NCBI GenBank assembly: GCA_965200835.1
Contig: OZ241390.1
Location: 1,302,001-1,366,000 of the forward strand
Direction of reading: 5' to 3'
Source: JAPPFW01 sp965200835
GTDB taxonomy: Bacteria; Actinomycetota; Acidimicrobiia; Spongiisociales; Spongiisociaceae
DNA length: 64,000 nt
How positions within the stretch are numbered: position 1 is the first letter of the stretch; each line of letters opens with the position of its first letter. The position numbers and the translations under genes are program-made. The notes under the pieces were generated by a model. It did not search any database and was not told where the DNA came from. It saw nothing but the letters and a program-made list of their open reading frames with translations. This document shows, in pieces, positions 34,633-42,627 of the stretch.

Positions 34633-35313
34633 CTATAGCTGAGAACGGTTAACGAGTTTGCGTCTAGAATCTTCAGCGAAACGGGCACTTTCCGGAAAAT
34701 CTCTACTCAAACCTGACACCCTGCTGTAAACCATTTCAGGACAGAAATCGATCATCTTAGATGGATCATCTATGGGACCCCATTCGATAGTGTCTTGATC
34801 AGTGGTTATGCGCATGAGATCCCATTGCCATGGTCCTTGCTGGTCCCATTGCTTGAATATGCCCCGACCCGCAAAGTCCATAAGATCCAAGACACCTTCT
34901 GTTCTATCCATGAAATGTAGATACACACGGTATTTCTCGCATACTGAAGCGTCTTCTATACGGCGGGCGTAATCTTCCGGGTACATATCAATCTGTTGAA
35001 GCCTGTTGATGTCTGCATATGCCGCATCAGATAGCAACCAAACAGTCGTAGGGATATTGCGGATGGATCCGGTCCACACGATTTCATGTTCGTCGACTTT
35101 TGCGGAAGGTTTAGTCAACCCTTCAGCATTCCACATGGGCGGTGTAGACGGTTGTGGGTTGTTCTGTTCTATGTTAACTCCCCATTGAGTAGGTGGGCGT
35201 ATTTTCTCTGTGATGTTGATGATGCCTGATGTTCCGTCAACAAAACGGACTCTTATAGCGTCTTGGTCATGGGCGGTTATTTCGGCAATTCTGGTGTTGT
35301 ACAGTTTGGTCAC
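34633..35313 (-). CDS. DUF2442-like protein, probably tandem domain
   Basis: A 226-aa protein with two copies of a DUF2442-type pattern. The first is AIRVRFVDGTSGIINI near residue 19. The second, YRVYLHFMDRTEGVLDLMDF near residue 127, runs on to DTIEWGPIDDPSKMIDFCPE and MVYSRV. DUF2442 proteins are small and often occur in accessory regions, sometimes near toxin-like genes. The gene and its flanks (about 34550-35400) are visibly more AT-rich than the neighbours, suggesting acquisition by transfer. Function unknown. Confidence 0.65.
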   Translation of the reverse strand: MTKLYNTRIAEITAHDQDAIRVRFVDGTSGIINITEKIRPPTQWGVNIEQNNPQPSTPPMWNAEGLTKPSAKVDEHEIVWTGSIRNIPTTVWLLSDAAYADINRLQQIDMYPEDYARRIEDASVCEKYRVYLHFMDRTEGVLDLMDFAGRGIFKQWDQQGPWQWDLMRITTDQDTIEWGPIDDPSKMIDFCPEMVYSRVSGLSRDFPESARFAEDSRRKLVNRSQL

Positions 35314-35668
35314 AGGACGTTCTCACAATGTGTTGACCTTATGACTGATTGTAGCATACGGAAAATCAGGAAAAAGCTAGGATGAATATGGGTTGCTCTA
35401 TTTTGATCTTGTGGTCGCGGCGTGGCTTCTGGGCCACTGTTGAGAATCTCCATGATGGAGCGGGATTCTGTGGTGACCTCATGCGCAACCTGCGACCTCC
35501 ACCGGCCGTCCCGGCTCCAGGTCGGGACCTGGCAGACTCGATCCTTCCCCCTGGATCCGCCCACGTCAACGCAGATTCCATGTCGGGCGCGGTTGACCAC
35601 CGGGGCCTTACCCGAGGTAGGCGGCCTGTGTGCGGCCGGGGGACCGAGGACTCGGTGCTGAACCCCGC
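35314..35668. other. Intergenic region spanning a base-composition boundary
   Basis: About 355 bases with no credible gene. The first ~90 bases are AT-rich like the DUF2442 gene; from about 35400 the sequence returns to the GC-rich character of the window. The step probably marks one edge of an acquired segment. No repeats or integrase remnants are visible. Confidence 0.4.
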
Positions 35669-36397
35669 CTATTGAGCCAACCAGCCTCCATCGACCGGCA
35701 CGAATGCTCCGGTCATGAAGCTGGATGCATCGGAGGTGAGGAACTCGACCACCGAGGCGATCTCATCGGGATGGGCTGGCCGTCCCAAGGGGGTCCGTCC
35801 TAGGAGCCTGGCTCGGCGTTCGGGGTGGGCGAGGCTATCGGCACTCATGGGTGTGTCCGTCACCCCGGGTCCTACCACGTTGACCCTGATTCCATGGCGG
35901 GCGAAGTCGACTGCCAATGCCTGCCCGAGCAGGAGAACCCCGCCCTTGGATGAGGCGTAGGCAGCGGTGCCTGGTAGTACCACCTTCGAGTTGATCGACC
36001 CGATCAGCACGATGGCCCCGCCGTGGCCTTGGGCGGTCATGACCCGGGCGGCTTGGCGGGCCGTCAAGAAGCTACCGGTGAGGTTCACGTCCACGATCCG
36101 GCGGAAGTCGGACAGATCGAAGTCGAGCGAATCCCCACCCATCTCGATCCCCGCGCAGGTCACGGCGATGTCGAGATCCCCGAAGCGGTCGACGACGGCA
36201 GCGAAGACTGCTGCGCAGCCGTCCTCATCGGTAACGTCGGCCGCCAGGGCGATAGACCCTTCTATCCCGGCGGACACTTCCTCCGCTCGCGCACCGTCGA
36301 TGTCCACGCAGGCCACCCGGTCGCCTCGGAGGGCTAGGCGACGGGCCACCGCCGCCCCGATCCCCGACCCGGCGCCGGTGACCAGTGCTACCGCCAC
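35669..36397 (-). CDS. SDR-family oxidoreductase
   Basis: Classical SDR, 242 aa: cofactor loop TGAGSGIGAAVA, Asp in VACVDIDG favouring NAD, a TCAGIE variant of the NNAG motif, Ser in GSINS and catalytic YASSK. The C-terminus AFVPVDGGWLAQ is typical. The ATG at 36397 overlaps the end of the upstream ATP-binding regulator by ten bases, so both are likely on one transcript. Substrate unknown. Confidence 0.9.
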   Translation of the reverse strand: MAVALVTGAGSGIGAAVARRLALRGDRVACVDIDGARAEEVSAGIEGSIALAADVTDEDGCAAVFAAVVDRFGDLDIAVTCAGIEMGGDSLDFDLSDFRRIVDVNLTGSFLTARQAARVMTAQGHGGAIVLIGSINSKVVLPGTAAYASSKGGVLLLGQALAVDFARHGIRVNVVGPGVTDTPMSADSLAHPERRARLLGRTPLGRPAHPDEIASVVEFLTSDASSFMTGAFVPVDGGWLAQ

Positions 36398-38187
36398 GAT
36401 GACCGCCCGTCCCCCGGTCGGGCGTTGGGTGCAGCGACTGTCCGGTTGAGAACCGGGCGGTAGTGGAAGCCCCGCCCTCTGCCCGTTTCAGAACTCGGCT
36501 CAAGGCGCCCTTCTTCAGCGAGGACCTTCAGGTGTTTAGTGGCGGTTGCCATCGAGACTCCTGTCATCTGGCGATACTCGGTCGAGGAGATTCTGCCGCG
36601 TTCGCGTGCCCACGCCAGCGCAGATTCCGGCGATGCGATACTCACCGGTAGCCCGAGAGATGCTCTCGCGGCTTTGCTGAGAGTCCATGCCGGTGGCGTG
36701 TCCGGCAGTGTCCGCATTGGGGTGAGCAGGCTTGTATCGTCTGGGGACCTGAGTGTATAGGACGCCACCCTGTTCAGCGCGGCTTCAGCACTTGCTGGCC
36801 CTCGCTGCAGAAGGGGCCCACAGGAGTGGCCGGTCAGGAAAAGTGACTTCCCTTGCGCGGCCCGCCAGACAAGCAAGGCAGCATCCACATCATCGCGTCC
36901 GGTGATGGGGGACAGATCTGCAAAGAGCCTGAACCAGTTCTCGTTCACCGGTCGGCCTAGGAGAGTGATCCGTACTGCGGGGTCGGCCAGGGTTTCGACG
37001 ATGGGGGGCAGGCTGCCGATGCGGATCATGTCAGCAAACAGGTGATCGATACCGACTCCTTCCCGTTCGACGAGGCCAGTCTGACGCATGGCATCCATCA
37101 GAGTCCGGTAACGCGGAACGGAGGGATGAGTGATGATGTTGTCCTCGCGGACACCACCGATGAGGCCGCCGGGGGAGGTCACGTAAAAGTGATTGCCGAT
37201 GTGCTCAACGACGGTAGGGCCATGAATGCTCCAGTCTCGGTGGCAGCAGGCGTTCAGGATCGCCTCCCGTAGCGACCGGTTCGGGATGGCGCGCACCCGG
37301 TGGACTTGGAACCCGATTGTGACCTCTCGAACCGGATTGTTGCGCTTGGCCTCAGACTCCACTTCGAGTATCTCTTCGATCATAGATCGCCCGCCTTTAT
37401 CAATCCGGATCGTGGACGGCCCTCCGGGAACATGCCGATGCATATAGTCGATGGAGGGTCGTTCACGGGCTGCGAGCATGATCTCCCCTGCGATGTTCAG
37501 ATGCACGCCGTCCCCTGCGATCAGTCCGAGCCTCCCGAATAAGTCGAGTCGGGGGAGTTCTGCTTTTCTGGGGTCGTGCTCGGCGATCTGGTCTCTCAGT
37601 GACTTCTCGGCCGCGGCAGTGACATTCGTTATTGGTGTTCCCGAAGGCTGGTACGAGGGGTCAGCAGCCAATCCAAAGAACAGTCCAGTTACGAGTTCGG
37701 TTAGCGTGGCTGGTACGCACCTGGCATCAACGCGGTGCAGGTACTTGTTACGGTATGGCACCGGCTCGACAGCCTGCGACACCTCGATGGCCAACAGAAT
37801 GTGTTCACCGATCGCGACACGGTCGATGTCTACAGTCAGCTTTTGATTGGTCAAGTCGTAGATCCGGCTCCGGAGCCAGTGCGGGTCGGTCTTTGCGCCG
37901 ATAATCTGCGCGGTCCGGTCGTCAACGCCGACGATCAGTACTCCACCTCCTGGCGAGTTGGCCATACATGCCGCCGCCTTGGCCAACTGCTTCGCAGCCT
38001 CCTCGTTGTGCTCGATACCCGGCAGGATCTCCCCACTAGGTGACCGTCTCCCTGCCTCCTCCTTGATATCGACCGTGGCCGACTCCAGCGCTGCTATCGA
38101 CTTCACCTCGCCGCTGCCTAGTTTTTCCAGTACGCGCTCAGCCTCTTGTCGGCGCTGTGCTGATACCACAAAAGAAAACGAACCCAC
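36388..38187 (-). CDS. AlbA_2/Schlafen-type ATP-binding transcriptional regulator-like protein
   Basis: A 599-aa protein with an N-terminal AlbA_2 (divergent AAA_4, Schlafen-like) domain: ATVDIKEEAGRRS, AKAAACMANSPGGGVLIVGV and DD. A C-terminal HATPase_c_4-like region follows with PNRSLREAILNACCHRDW and VTSPGGLIGGV. The end is a winged-helix segment, TGVSMATATKHLKVLAEEG. This architecture is common in mobile or accessory loci and is usually annotated as a putative DNA-binding regulator. The GTG start at 38187 has AAGGAG seven bases upstream, directly joined to the tandem repeat array, which would form the mRNA leader. Confidence 0.8.
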   Translation of the reverse strand: MGSFSFVVSAQRRQEAERVLEKLGSGEVKSIAALESATVDIKEEAGRRSPSGEILPGIEHNEEAAKQLAKAAACMANSPGGGVLIVGVDDRTAQIIGAKTDPHWLRSRIYDLTNQKLTVDIDRVAIGEHILLAIEVSQAVEPVPYRNKYLHRVDARCVPATLTELVTGLFFGLAADPSYQPSGTPITNVTAAAEKSLRDQIAEHDPRKAELPRLDLFGRLGLIAGDGVHLNIAGEIMLAARERPSIDYMHRHVPGGPSTIRIDKGGRSMIEEILEVESEAKRNNPVREVTIGFQVHRVRAIPNRSLREAILNACCHRDWSIHGPTVVEHIGNHFYVTSPGGLIGGVREDNIITHPSVPRYRTLMDAMRQTGLVEREGVGIDHLFADMIRIGSLPPIVETLADPAVRITLLGRPVNENWFRLFADLSPITGRDDVDAALLVWRAAQGKSLFLTGHSCGPLLQRGPASAEAALNRVASYTLRSPDDTSLLTPMRTLPDTPPAWTLSKAARASLGLPVSIASPESALAWARERGRISSTEYRQMTGVSMATATKHLKVLAEEGRLEPSSETGRGRGFHYRPVLNRTVAAPNARPGDGRSSWR

Positions 38188-38200
38188 CCGCGCGCTCCTT

Positions 38201-38700
38201 GCTAGGGTTTTCTGGTGTTGTTGATCCTAGCGTGGGGGTGGGTGTGGTCTTTGCTAGGGTTTTCTGGTGTTGTTGATCCTAGCGTGGGGGTGGGTGTGGT
38301 CTTTGCTAGGGTTTTCTGGTGTTGTTGATCCTAGCGTGGGGGTGGGTGTGGTCTTTGCTAGGGTTTTCTGGTGTTGTTGATCCTAGCGTGGGGGTGGGTG
38401 TGGTCTTTGCTAGGGTTTTCTGGTGTTGTTGATCCTAGCGTGGGGGTGGGTGTGGTCTTTGCTAGGGTTTTCTGGTGTTGTTGATCCTAGCGTGGGGGTG
38501 GGTGTGGTCTTTGCTAGGGTTTTCTGGTGTTGTTGATCCTAGCGTGGGGGTGGGTGTGGTCTTTGCTAGGGTTTTCTGGTGTTGTTGATCCTAGCGTGGG
38601 GGTGGGTGTGGTCTTTGCTAGGGTTTTCTGGTGTTGTTGATCCTAGCGTGGGGGTGGGTGTGGTCTTTGCTAGGGTTTTCTGGTGTTGTTGATCCTAGCC
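38201..38700. repeat. 52-bp tandem repeat array, about 9.6 perfect copies
   Basis: Ten occurrences of a 31-nt block starting at 38201, 38253, 38305, 38357, 38409, 38461, 38513, 38565, 38617 and 38669, separated by identical 21-nt linkers. Each block is bounded by the inverted repeat GCTAGG...CCTAGC with a 19-nt loop. The plus strand is strongly G/T-rich with runs such as GTGGGGGTGGGTGTGG. Because the linkers are identical this is not a CRISPR array. It lies immediately 5' of the ribosome site of the ATP-binding regulator and about 100 bases upstream of the divergent glutaredoxin-like gene. Confidence 0.97.
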
Positions 38701-38803
38701 TGGGGCGTGCCCGGTAACCACAAGCACCCAAGCATCCTCAGTAGACTGCGAAACTAACGGGGCCGCGATCCAGGCCTACGGATATCCGACGAGGGAGATT
38801 TAC

Positions 38804-39085
38804 ATGGATCGCCCAATTCTTTACAGCCTCAACACCGATGCCCGGACTCCGACCTGACAGGAGTGCTGTCGCGTGCGGGACTACCTGCACGCTGAGTCCG
38901 TCGAGTTCGACGACCGCAATATCCGTCAGAGCGAGGACGCCCGCCAAGGGCTGCAGTCCCTGACCGGCAACCTGATCGTCCCGGTTCTGATGTACGGTGA
39001 TGACCGGGTAACCGGCTTCGATCCGGACGGGCTGGCCCAGATCGCCAGTTCCTACCACGCAGCAAACGCGGCTGGCGTGAGGTAA
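38804..39085 (+). CDS. Glutaredoxin-like protein with in-frame UGA (putative selenoprotein, UxxC)
   Basis: From the ATG at 38804, with GAGGGAG six bases upstream, the frame reads ILYSLNTDARTPT, then TGA as codon 18, then QECCRVRDYLHAESVEFDDR. It continues as a normal glutaredoxin-type thioredoxin fold (SLTGNLIVPVLMYGDDRVTG) to TAA at 39085; total 93 residues. TGA replaces the first Cys of the CxxC redox site, leaving Sec18-Gln-Glu-Cys21. The cis-Pro strand (IVPVLM) of the fold is intact. A nine-base-pair stem-loop lies just downstream of the UGA, as expected of a bacterial SECIS. A shorter 70-aa product starting at GTG 38873 would lack the active site. It is six bases upstream of the next small gene and heads the amino-acid ABC cluster. 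Confidence 0.8.
38871..38892 (+). promoter_or_regulatory. Candidate bacterial SECIS stem-loop in the glutaredoxin-like gene
   Basis: GCGTGCGGG (38871-38879) pairs with CCTGCACGC (38884-38892): nine pairs, one of them G-U, with an ACTA loop. The stem starts 13 bases and the loop 22 bases after the UGA at 38855-38857, within the spacing I recall for bacterial SECIS elements. Opening the top pair gives a loop beginning with G. Because it lies inside the coding sequence, strong pairing here is suggestive but not proof. Confidence 0.55.
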
Positions 39086-39091
39086 ACCGTC

Positions 39092-39352
39092 GTGACCGAT
39101 CAACCTCCCGGTAACTCTCTGAAAGCCGATCAGGGTGCCCGGGTTTCCGAACCCGGCGACACGGTTCACGAGGGGATCAGCCGCCTCATCATGCGGATCA
39201 GGGAGGAGCTGGACTACAACGACGCCAAGGGCCAGAGTGCCTACCGGCTCGGCATGCACGATGGTCTGCGTTTCGCCGAGGACGCCCTAGCCGATCTGCT
39301 GGAACGTCACGGCTACCACTCCGAGGCCCGACCCACCCCACTGGACGCGTGA
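39092..39352 (+). CDS. Small hypothetical protein
   Basis: An 86-aa hydrophilic protein from the GTG at 39092. The middle, ISRLIMRIREELDYNDAKGQ then SAYRLGMHDGLRFAEDALAD, is predicted helical; no family is recognised. It sits six bases after the glutaredoxin-like gene, and its TGA overlaps the GTG of the ABC ATPase (GTGA), so all appear to be one operon. Confidence 0.65.
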   Translation: MTDQPPGNSLKADQGARVSEPGDTVHEGISRLIMRIREELDYNDAKGQSAYRLGMHDGLRFAEDALADLLERHGYHSEARPTPLDA

Positions 39353-40134
39353 AGGACCAATCCACCAACGGAGCGGGGGCCGGGACCCGGCCGGTGGTAC
39401 GGCTGCGTGACATCCACAAGTCGTTCGGATCCAACCACGTGCTGAGGGGGATCGACCTGACCGTCGGTCAAGGGCAGCATGTGGTCATCTTCGGGCCATC
39501 GGGGTCGGGCAAGTCCACCCTCCTCCGTACGGCCAACCTGCTCGAACATCCAGACTCCGGGTCGGTCTGGTTCGGCGGCAAGGAGTACGGGCCCGGTTTG
39601 GAGGGCGAGGACCACCCTCGGGGTAAGCCTCGCCTTCTACGTCAGCAGATCGGTATGGTCTTCCAGCAGTTCAACCTGTTTCCCCATGTCACCGCCCTCG
39701 ACAACGTGGCTCTCGCTCTGCGAAGGGTCAAGAGGATAAAGCGATCTGACGCGGAGATGCGCGCGGCGGTCTACCTCGACAAGGTGGGACTGCTCGACAA
39801 GCTGGGTGCCTACCCCAGCCAACTCTCGGGGGGCCAGCAGCAGCGGGTGGCGATCGCCCGATCCCTGGTGATGGAACCCAAGGTGATGCTGTTCGACGAA
39901 CCCACCTCAGCGCTGGATCCCGAGTTGGTGGGCGAGGTGCTGGGCGTGATGCGCAGCCTGGCCGAGTCGGGAATGACCATGGTGGTGGTTACCCACGAGA
40001 TGGGCTTCGCACGCGAAGCCGGAGACGTGAATATCTTCATGGACGAGGGAGTCGTGGTCGAGCAGGGTGGTAGGGAGATCTTCCAGGAAGCGCGAGAACC
40101 GCGTACACAGGCATTCCTGAAGGCGATCCTGTGA
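39349..40134 (+). CDS. Polar amino-acid ABC transporter, ATP-binding protein
   Basis: A 261-aa GlnQ/HisP-type ATPase. Walker A FGPSGSGKST, Q-loop VFQQFNLFPHVTAL, ABC signature LSGGQQQRVAIARSL, Walker B VMLFDEPTSALD and switch His in VVTHEMGFA are all present. It starts with GTG overlapping the preceding gene and overlaps the permease start by four bases. It energises uptake of a polar amino acid or related compound with the next two genes. Confidence 0.95.
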   Translation: MKDQSTNGAGAGTRPVVRLRDIHKSFGSNHVLRGIDLTVGQGQHVVIFGPSGSGKSTLLRTANLLEHPDSGSVWFGGKEYGPGLEGEDHPRGKPRLLRQQIGMVFQQFNLFPHVTALDNVALALRRVKRIKRSDAEMRAAVYLDKVGLLDKLGAYPSQLSGGQQQRVAIARSLVMEPKVMLFDEPTSALDPELVGEVLGVMRSLAESGMTMVVVTHEMGFAREAGDVNIFMDEGVVVEQGGREIFQEAREPRTQAFLKAIL

Positions 40135-40946
40135 TCTCGTCCGTGCTCGCGCCGATCCTGGCCCAAGCCCGATTCCGCCCCGAGTTCATCTGGGACAACC
40201 GGGATGTCTTCTTCGGGGGAGTGCGGCTAACCCTGTACATCGCCGTGGTTGCTTTCGCGCTCGCCACCGTGCTGGGCCTGGCGGTAGCGCTGCTTCGCAT
40301 GTCCAAGTCGCGGATCATCACCCCGATAATGGCCGCCTACATAAACGTTTTTCGGGCGATACCCCTGCTGGTGTTCGTCCTGTTCGTCTATTACGGAATC
40401 GCCATCCAGTTCGATCTGGCCATCGCGGCGATCCAAGCCGGAATCCTGGCTCTCACTCTCCAATACTCCGCCTGGCTGGGGGAGATCTTCCGGAGCGGTA
40501 TCCAGGCCATTCCGGACGGGCAGCGCCAGGCCGCCCTGTCGGTGGGCATGAGCCGGCCCCAAGTGTTCTTCCGAGTCGTACTCCCCCAGGCGACCCGCAT
40601 CGTTATCCCTCCGATGGGGAACATGTTCATCGGTATGATCAAGGACTCGTCGCTGGTCTACATTATCGGCGTGCCGGAACTGTTACGGGTCAGCAACTTG
40701 CTGGCCAACAGCACCTTCCGCTACTTCGAGGTGTATCTGGCGACGGTCATCATGTATCTGATCCTGACGACCGCCGTGTACTTCGGAGTCAAGTACCTCG
40801 AGAAGCGCTACGCGCTCGTGGACGTACTCACCTCCAAGGTACGCTCCCCCTTCGCCCGCCGGCGGAGTACTCAGCTCGTTCGGCTCCAGGAACAGGTGGC
40901 TGCAAACCGGGAACGCGAATCGTCCCGGTCTTCATACGGTGTCTAG
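40131..40946 (+). CDS. Polar amino-acid ABC transporter, permease
   Basis: A 271-aa HisM/GlnP-type inner-membrane permease with about five helices. The EAA-type loop contacting the ATPase is SGIQAIPDGQRQAALSVGMS followed by RPQVFFRVVLPQA; YINVFRAIPLLVFVLFVYYG is characteristic. The C-terminal 40 residues are Arg/Ser-rich and extend past the family's usual end. GTG start within GTGA. Confidence 0.93.
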   Translation: MISSVLAPILAQARFRPEFIWDNRDVFFGGVRLTLYIAVVAFALATVLGLAVALLRMSKSRIITPIMAAYINVFRAIPLLVFVLFVYYGIAIQFDLAIAAIQAGILALTLQYSAWLGEIFRSGIQAIPDGQRQAALSVGMSRPQVFFRVVLPQATRIVIPPMGNMFIGMIKDSSLVYIIGVPELLRVSNLLANSTFRYFEVYLATVIMYLILTTAVYFGVKYLEKRYALVDVLTSKVRSPFARRRSTQLVRLQEQVAANRERESSRSSYGV

Positions 40947-41052
40947 TATCAGGCTTCGAATCGACTTGGAAGAGCGGCCGGGCAGGATGGCCAGCCGACT
41001 CCAGGCGAGTTGGTCGGTAGAGCAGGTCTTCGAATAGGAAAGTGAACGAGAT

Positions 41053-41907
41053 ATGAGAAGGCATATCAAGTGGATGGTTCTGGTTGTCGCGCTAGGTCTG
41101 CTAGCCACAGCCTGCGCGGCCGAGGAAGAGGGTGGCGAAGCGGACGGTGGAGCAACCGCCGCGGCCCAGGCGGTAGTGGACGGCAACCTCCTCGACGCGA
41201 TCAAGGATCGCGGCACCCTCAAGGTAGGCATGGTGCTCCAGTTCGAGCCCCAGATGTACCGGGATGCCAACGGTAACCCGGCCGGTTACGACGTCGACCT
41301 GATGCACATGCTGGCTGAGGACCTCGGCGTGGAACTGGAGATCAACGATCTCGAGTTCGAGGCCATGATCCCCGGCCTTATAGCGAACCAGTTCGATCTG
41401 GTTTCGGTGGGGCTCGTGGGTAGGCCGGCCCGTCTCGAGCAGCTCTGGTTCACCTGCCCCTACGTGCCTTACCGCCAGGTGGTGGTGGTCAACAACGACT
41501 CGGGAATCATGTCGATCGACGAGTTGAACAGCAGCGACGTGACTATGACCGCCCTCACCGGTTCGACGGCGGCCAACTTGACCGAGACGCGGTTCCCCAA
41601 CGCCGAGCTCGTCCAGCTGGACCAGGCCCCGGCGTTCCTCGAGGTGGCTTCCGGCCGTGCCGACGCCATCGTGGTCGAGGAGTACTTGGCACTCCCGTTC
41701 GTGGCCGAGAACCCGAGTACCAGCGTGCTGAATCCGAGCGCTCCGTTCGTTGCCGAAGAGTACGGTGCCTGGGCGCTGCCCCGCGGTGAGGTCGTCTGGC
41801 TGGAATACCTCAACGGCTGGCTGGCCTATTACATCTCCCGAGGGACCCTCGACGAGGTGTACGAGCGGCACATTGGCCCGACCGAAGGGCTGCCCGCCTG
41901 TAACTAG
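41053..41907 (+). CDS. Polar amino-acid ABC transporter, substrate-binding lipoprotein
   Basis: A 284-aa type II periplasmic-binding-fold lipoprotein of SBP family 3. Signal peptide LVVALGLLATACAAE has its lipobox Cys near residue 21. Family motifs are LKVGMVLQFEPQMYRDANGN and PAGYDVDLMHMLAEDLGVEL. The ligand-binding Arg segment (GLVGRPARLEQLWFTCPY) is present in modified form. The ATG at 41053 lies about 105 bases after the permease stop. A strong terminator follows the gene. Confidence 0.92.
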   Translation: MRRHIKWMVLVVALGLLATACAAEEEGGEADGGATAAAQAVVDGNLLDAIKDRGTLKVGMVLQFEPQMYRDANGNPAGYDVDLMHMLAEDLGVELEINDLEFEAMIPGLIANQFDLVSVGLVGRPARLEQLWFTCPYVPYRQVVVVNNDSGIMSIDELNSSDVTMTALTGSTAANLTETRFPNAELVQLDQAPAFLEVASGRADAIVVEEYLALPFVAENPSTSVLNPSAPFVAEEYGAWALPRGEVVWLEYLNGWLAYYISRGTLDEVYERHIGPTEGLPACN

Positions 41908-41937
41908 GCAACAGCTCCGCCCGTCCGCATCGACAGT

Positions 41938-41975
41938 AGAATCCGGCGCTTCCCATGGAAGCGCCGGATTCTTTA
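41938..41975 (+). terminator. Intrinsic terminator after the amino-acid ABC operon
   Basis: A perfect 16-bp inverted repeat (41938-41953 with 41957-41972) around CAT, GC-rich in the stem and followed by TTT. It lies about 30 bases after the substrate-binding-protein stop. The short T-run is weak, but the stem is very strong; the arms begin with AGAAT/end with ATTCT, so it would also act on minus-strand transcripts. Confidence 0.8.
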
Positions 41976-41999
41976 CGTATAGAGGGATAACCTGGGAAC

Positions 42000-42497
42000 A
42001 TGGCTGATGTACCAGAACAATTGGAACCGCTGTCCGACCTGATCGATTACTTCGACCACGTCGCCCTGGGAGTACACGACCTCGGGTCGGTGGCCAGGCT
42101 CTTCGAGACGTTGGGAGGAACCTTCATCACCGGCGCCGACAATCTGAGACAAGGATTCCGTTGGATCCAATATCGGCTGCCGGGCGGCGCCAAGGTCGAA
42201 GCCCTCGCTCCTATCTCTGAGGACAGTTTCATGGCGCGCTTCCTGCAGACGCGGGGCGAAGGGATTCACCATCTGACCTTCCGAGTGTCGTCGGTGACCG
42301 AAGCAGCAGAGCGGGCCACGAAAGCCGGACTGAAGGTGGTCGGCCTATACCTCGACCCGAACTGGAGCGAATGCTTCATCCATCCAGCCAGTGGCCACGG
42401 AACGGTGATCCAGCTAGCCCAGTGGCCCTACGACGCCACCGAGCCGTCGACCACCCTCGAGGAGTTGTTGGCTGGCCGCGGCCCGATCGAGGAATAA
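42000..42497 (+). CDS. VOC-family (glyoxalase-like) protein
   Basis: A 165-aa vicinal oxygen chelate protein resembling methylmalonyl-CoA epimerase. DYFDHVALGVHDLGSVARLF opens the first module; GIHHLTFRVSSVTEAAERA the second, and SGHGTVIQLAQWPYD supplies a late polar ligand position. A decayed copy of its 3' end lies at 44097-44228, on the other side of metY. Substrate unknown. Confidence 0.85.
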   Translation: MADVPEQLEPLSDLIDYFDHVALGVHDLGSVARLFETLGGTFITGADNLRQGFRWIQYRLPGGAKVEALAPISEDSFMARFLQTRGEGIHHLTFRVSSVTEAAERATKAGLKVVGLYLDPNWSECFIHPASGHGTVIQLAQWPYDATEPSTTLEELLAGRGPIEE

Positions 42498-42627
42498 GCT
42501 GCCCATACCCCCACTGATGCAAAGAGTTGAGGCATCAAACCCAGAAACCTCGCCGCTTCAGCCCAACAGGTACGGCTGCCGCATAGCGGGGTTCGGCAGG
42601 CGAAACAGTTACCCCCCGTGGTACGCC

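Noticed and set aside
38201..38700. CRISPR array
   Set aside because: The 31-nt blocks are repeated with regular spacing, but the 21-nt linkers are identical in all copies, and no cas genes are present. It is a simple tandem repeat.
42515..42545. TGATGC/GCATCA hairpin as a terminator between VOC and metY
   Set aside because: Only six pairs around an 11-base loop with no T-run; too weak to report.
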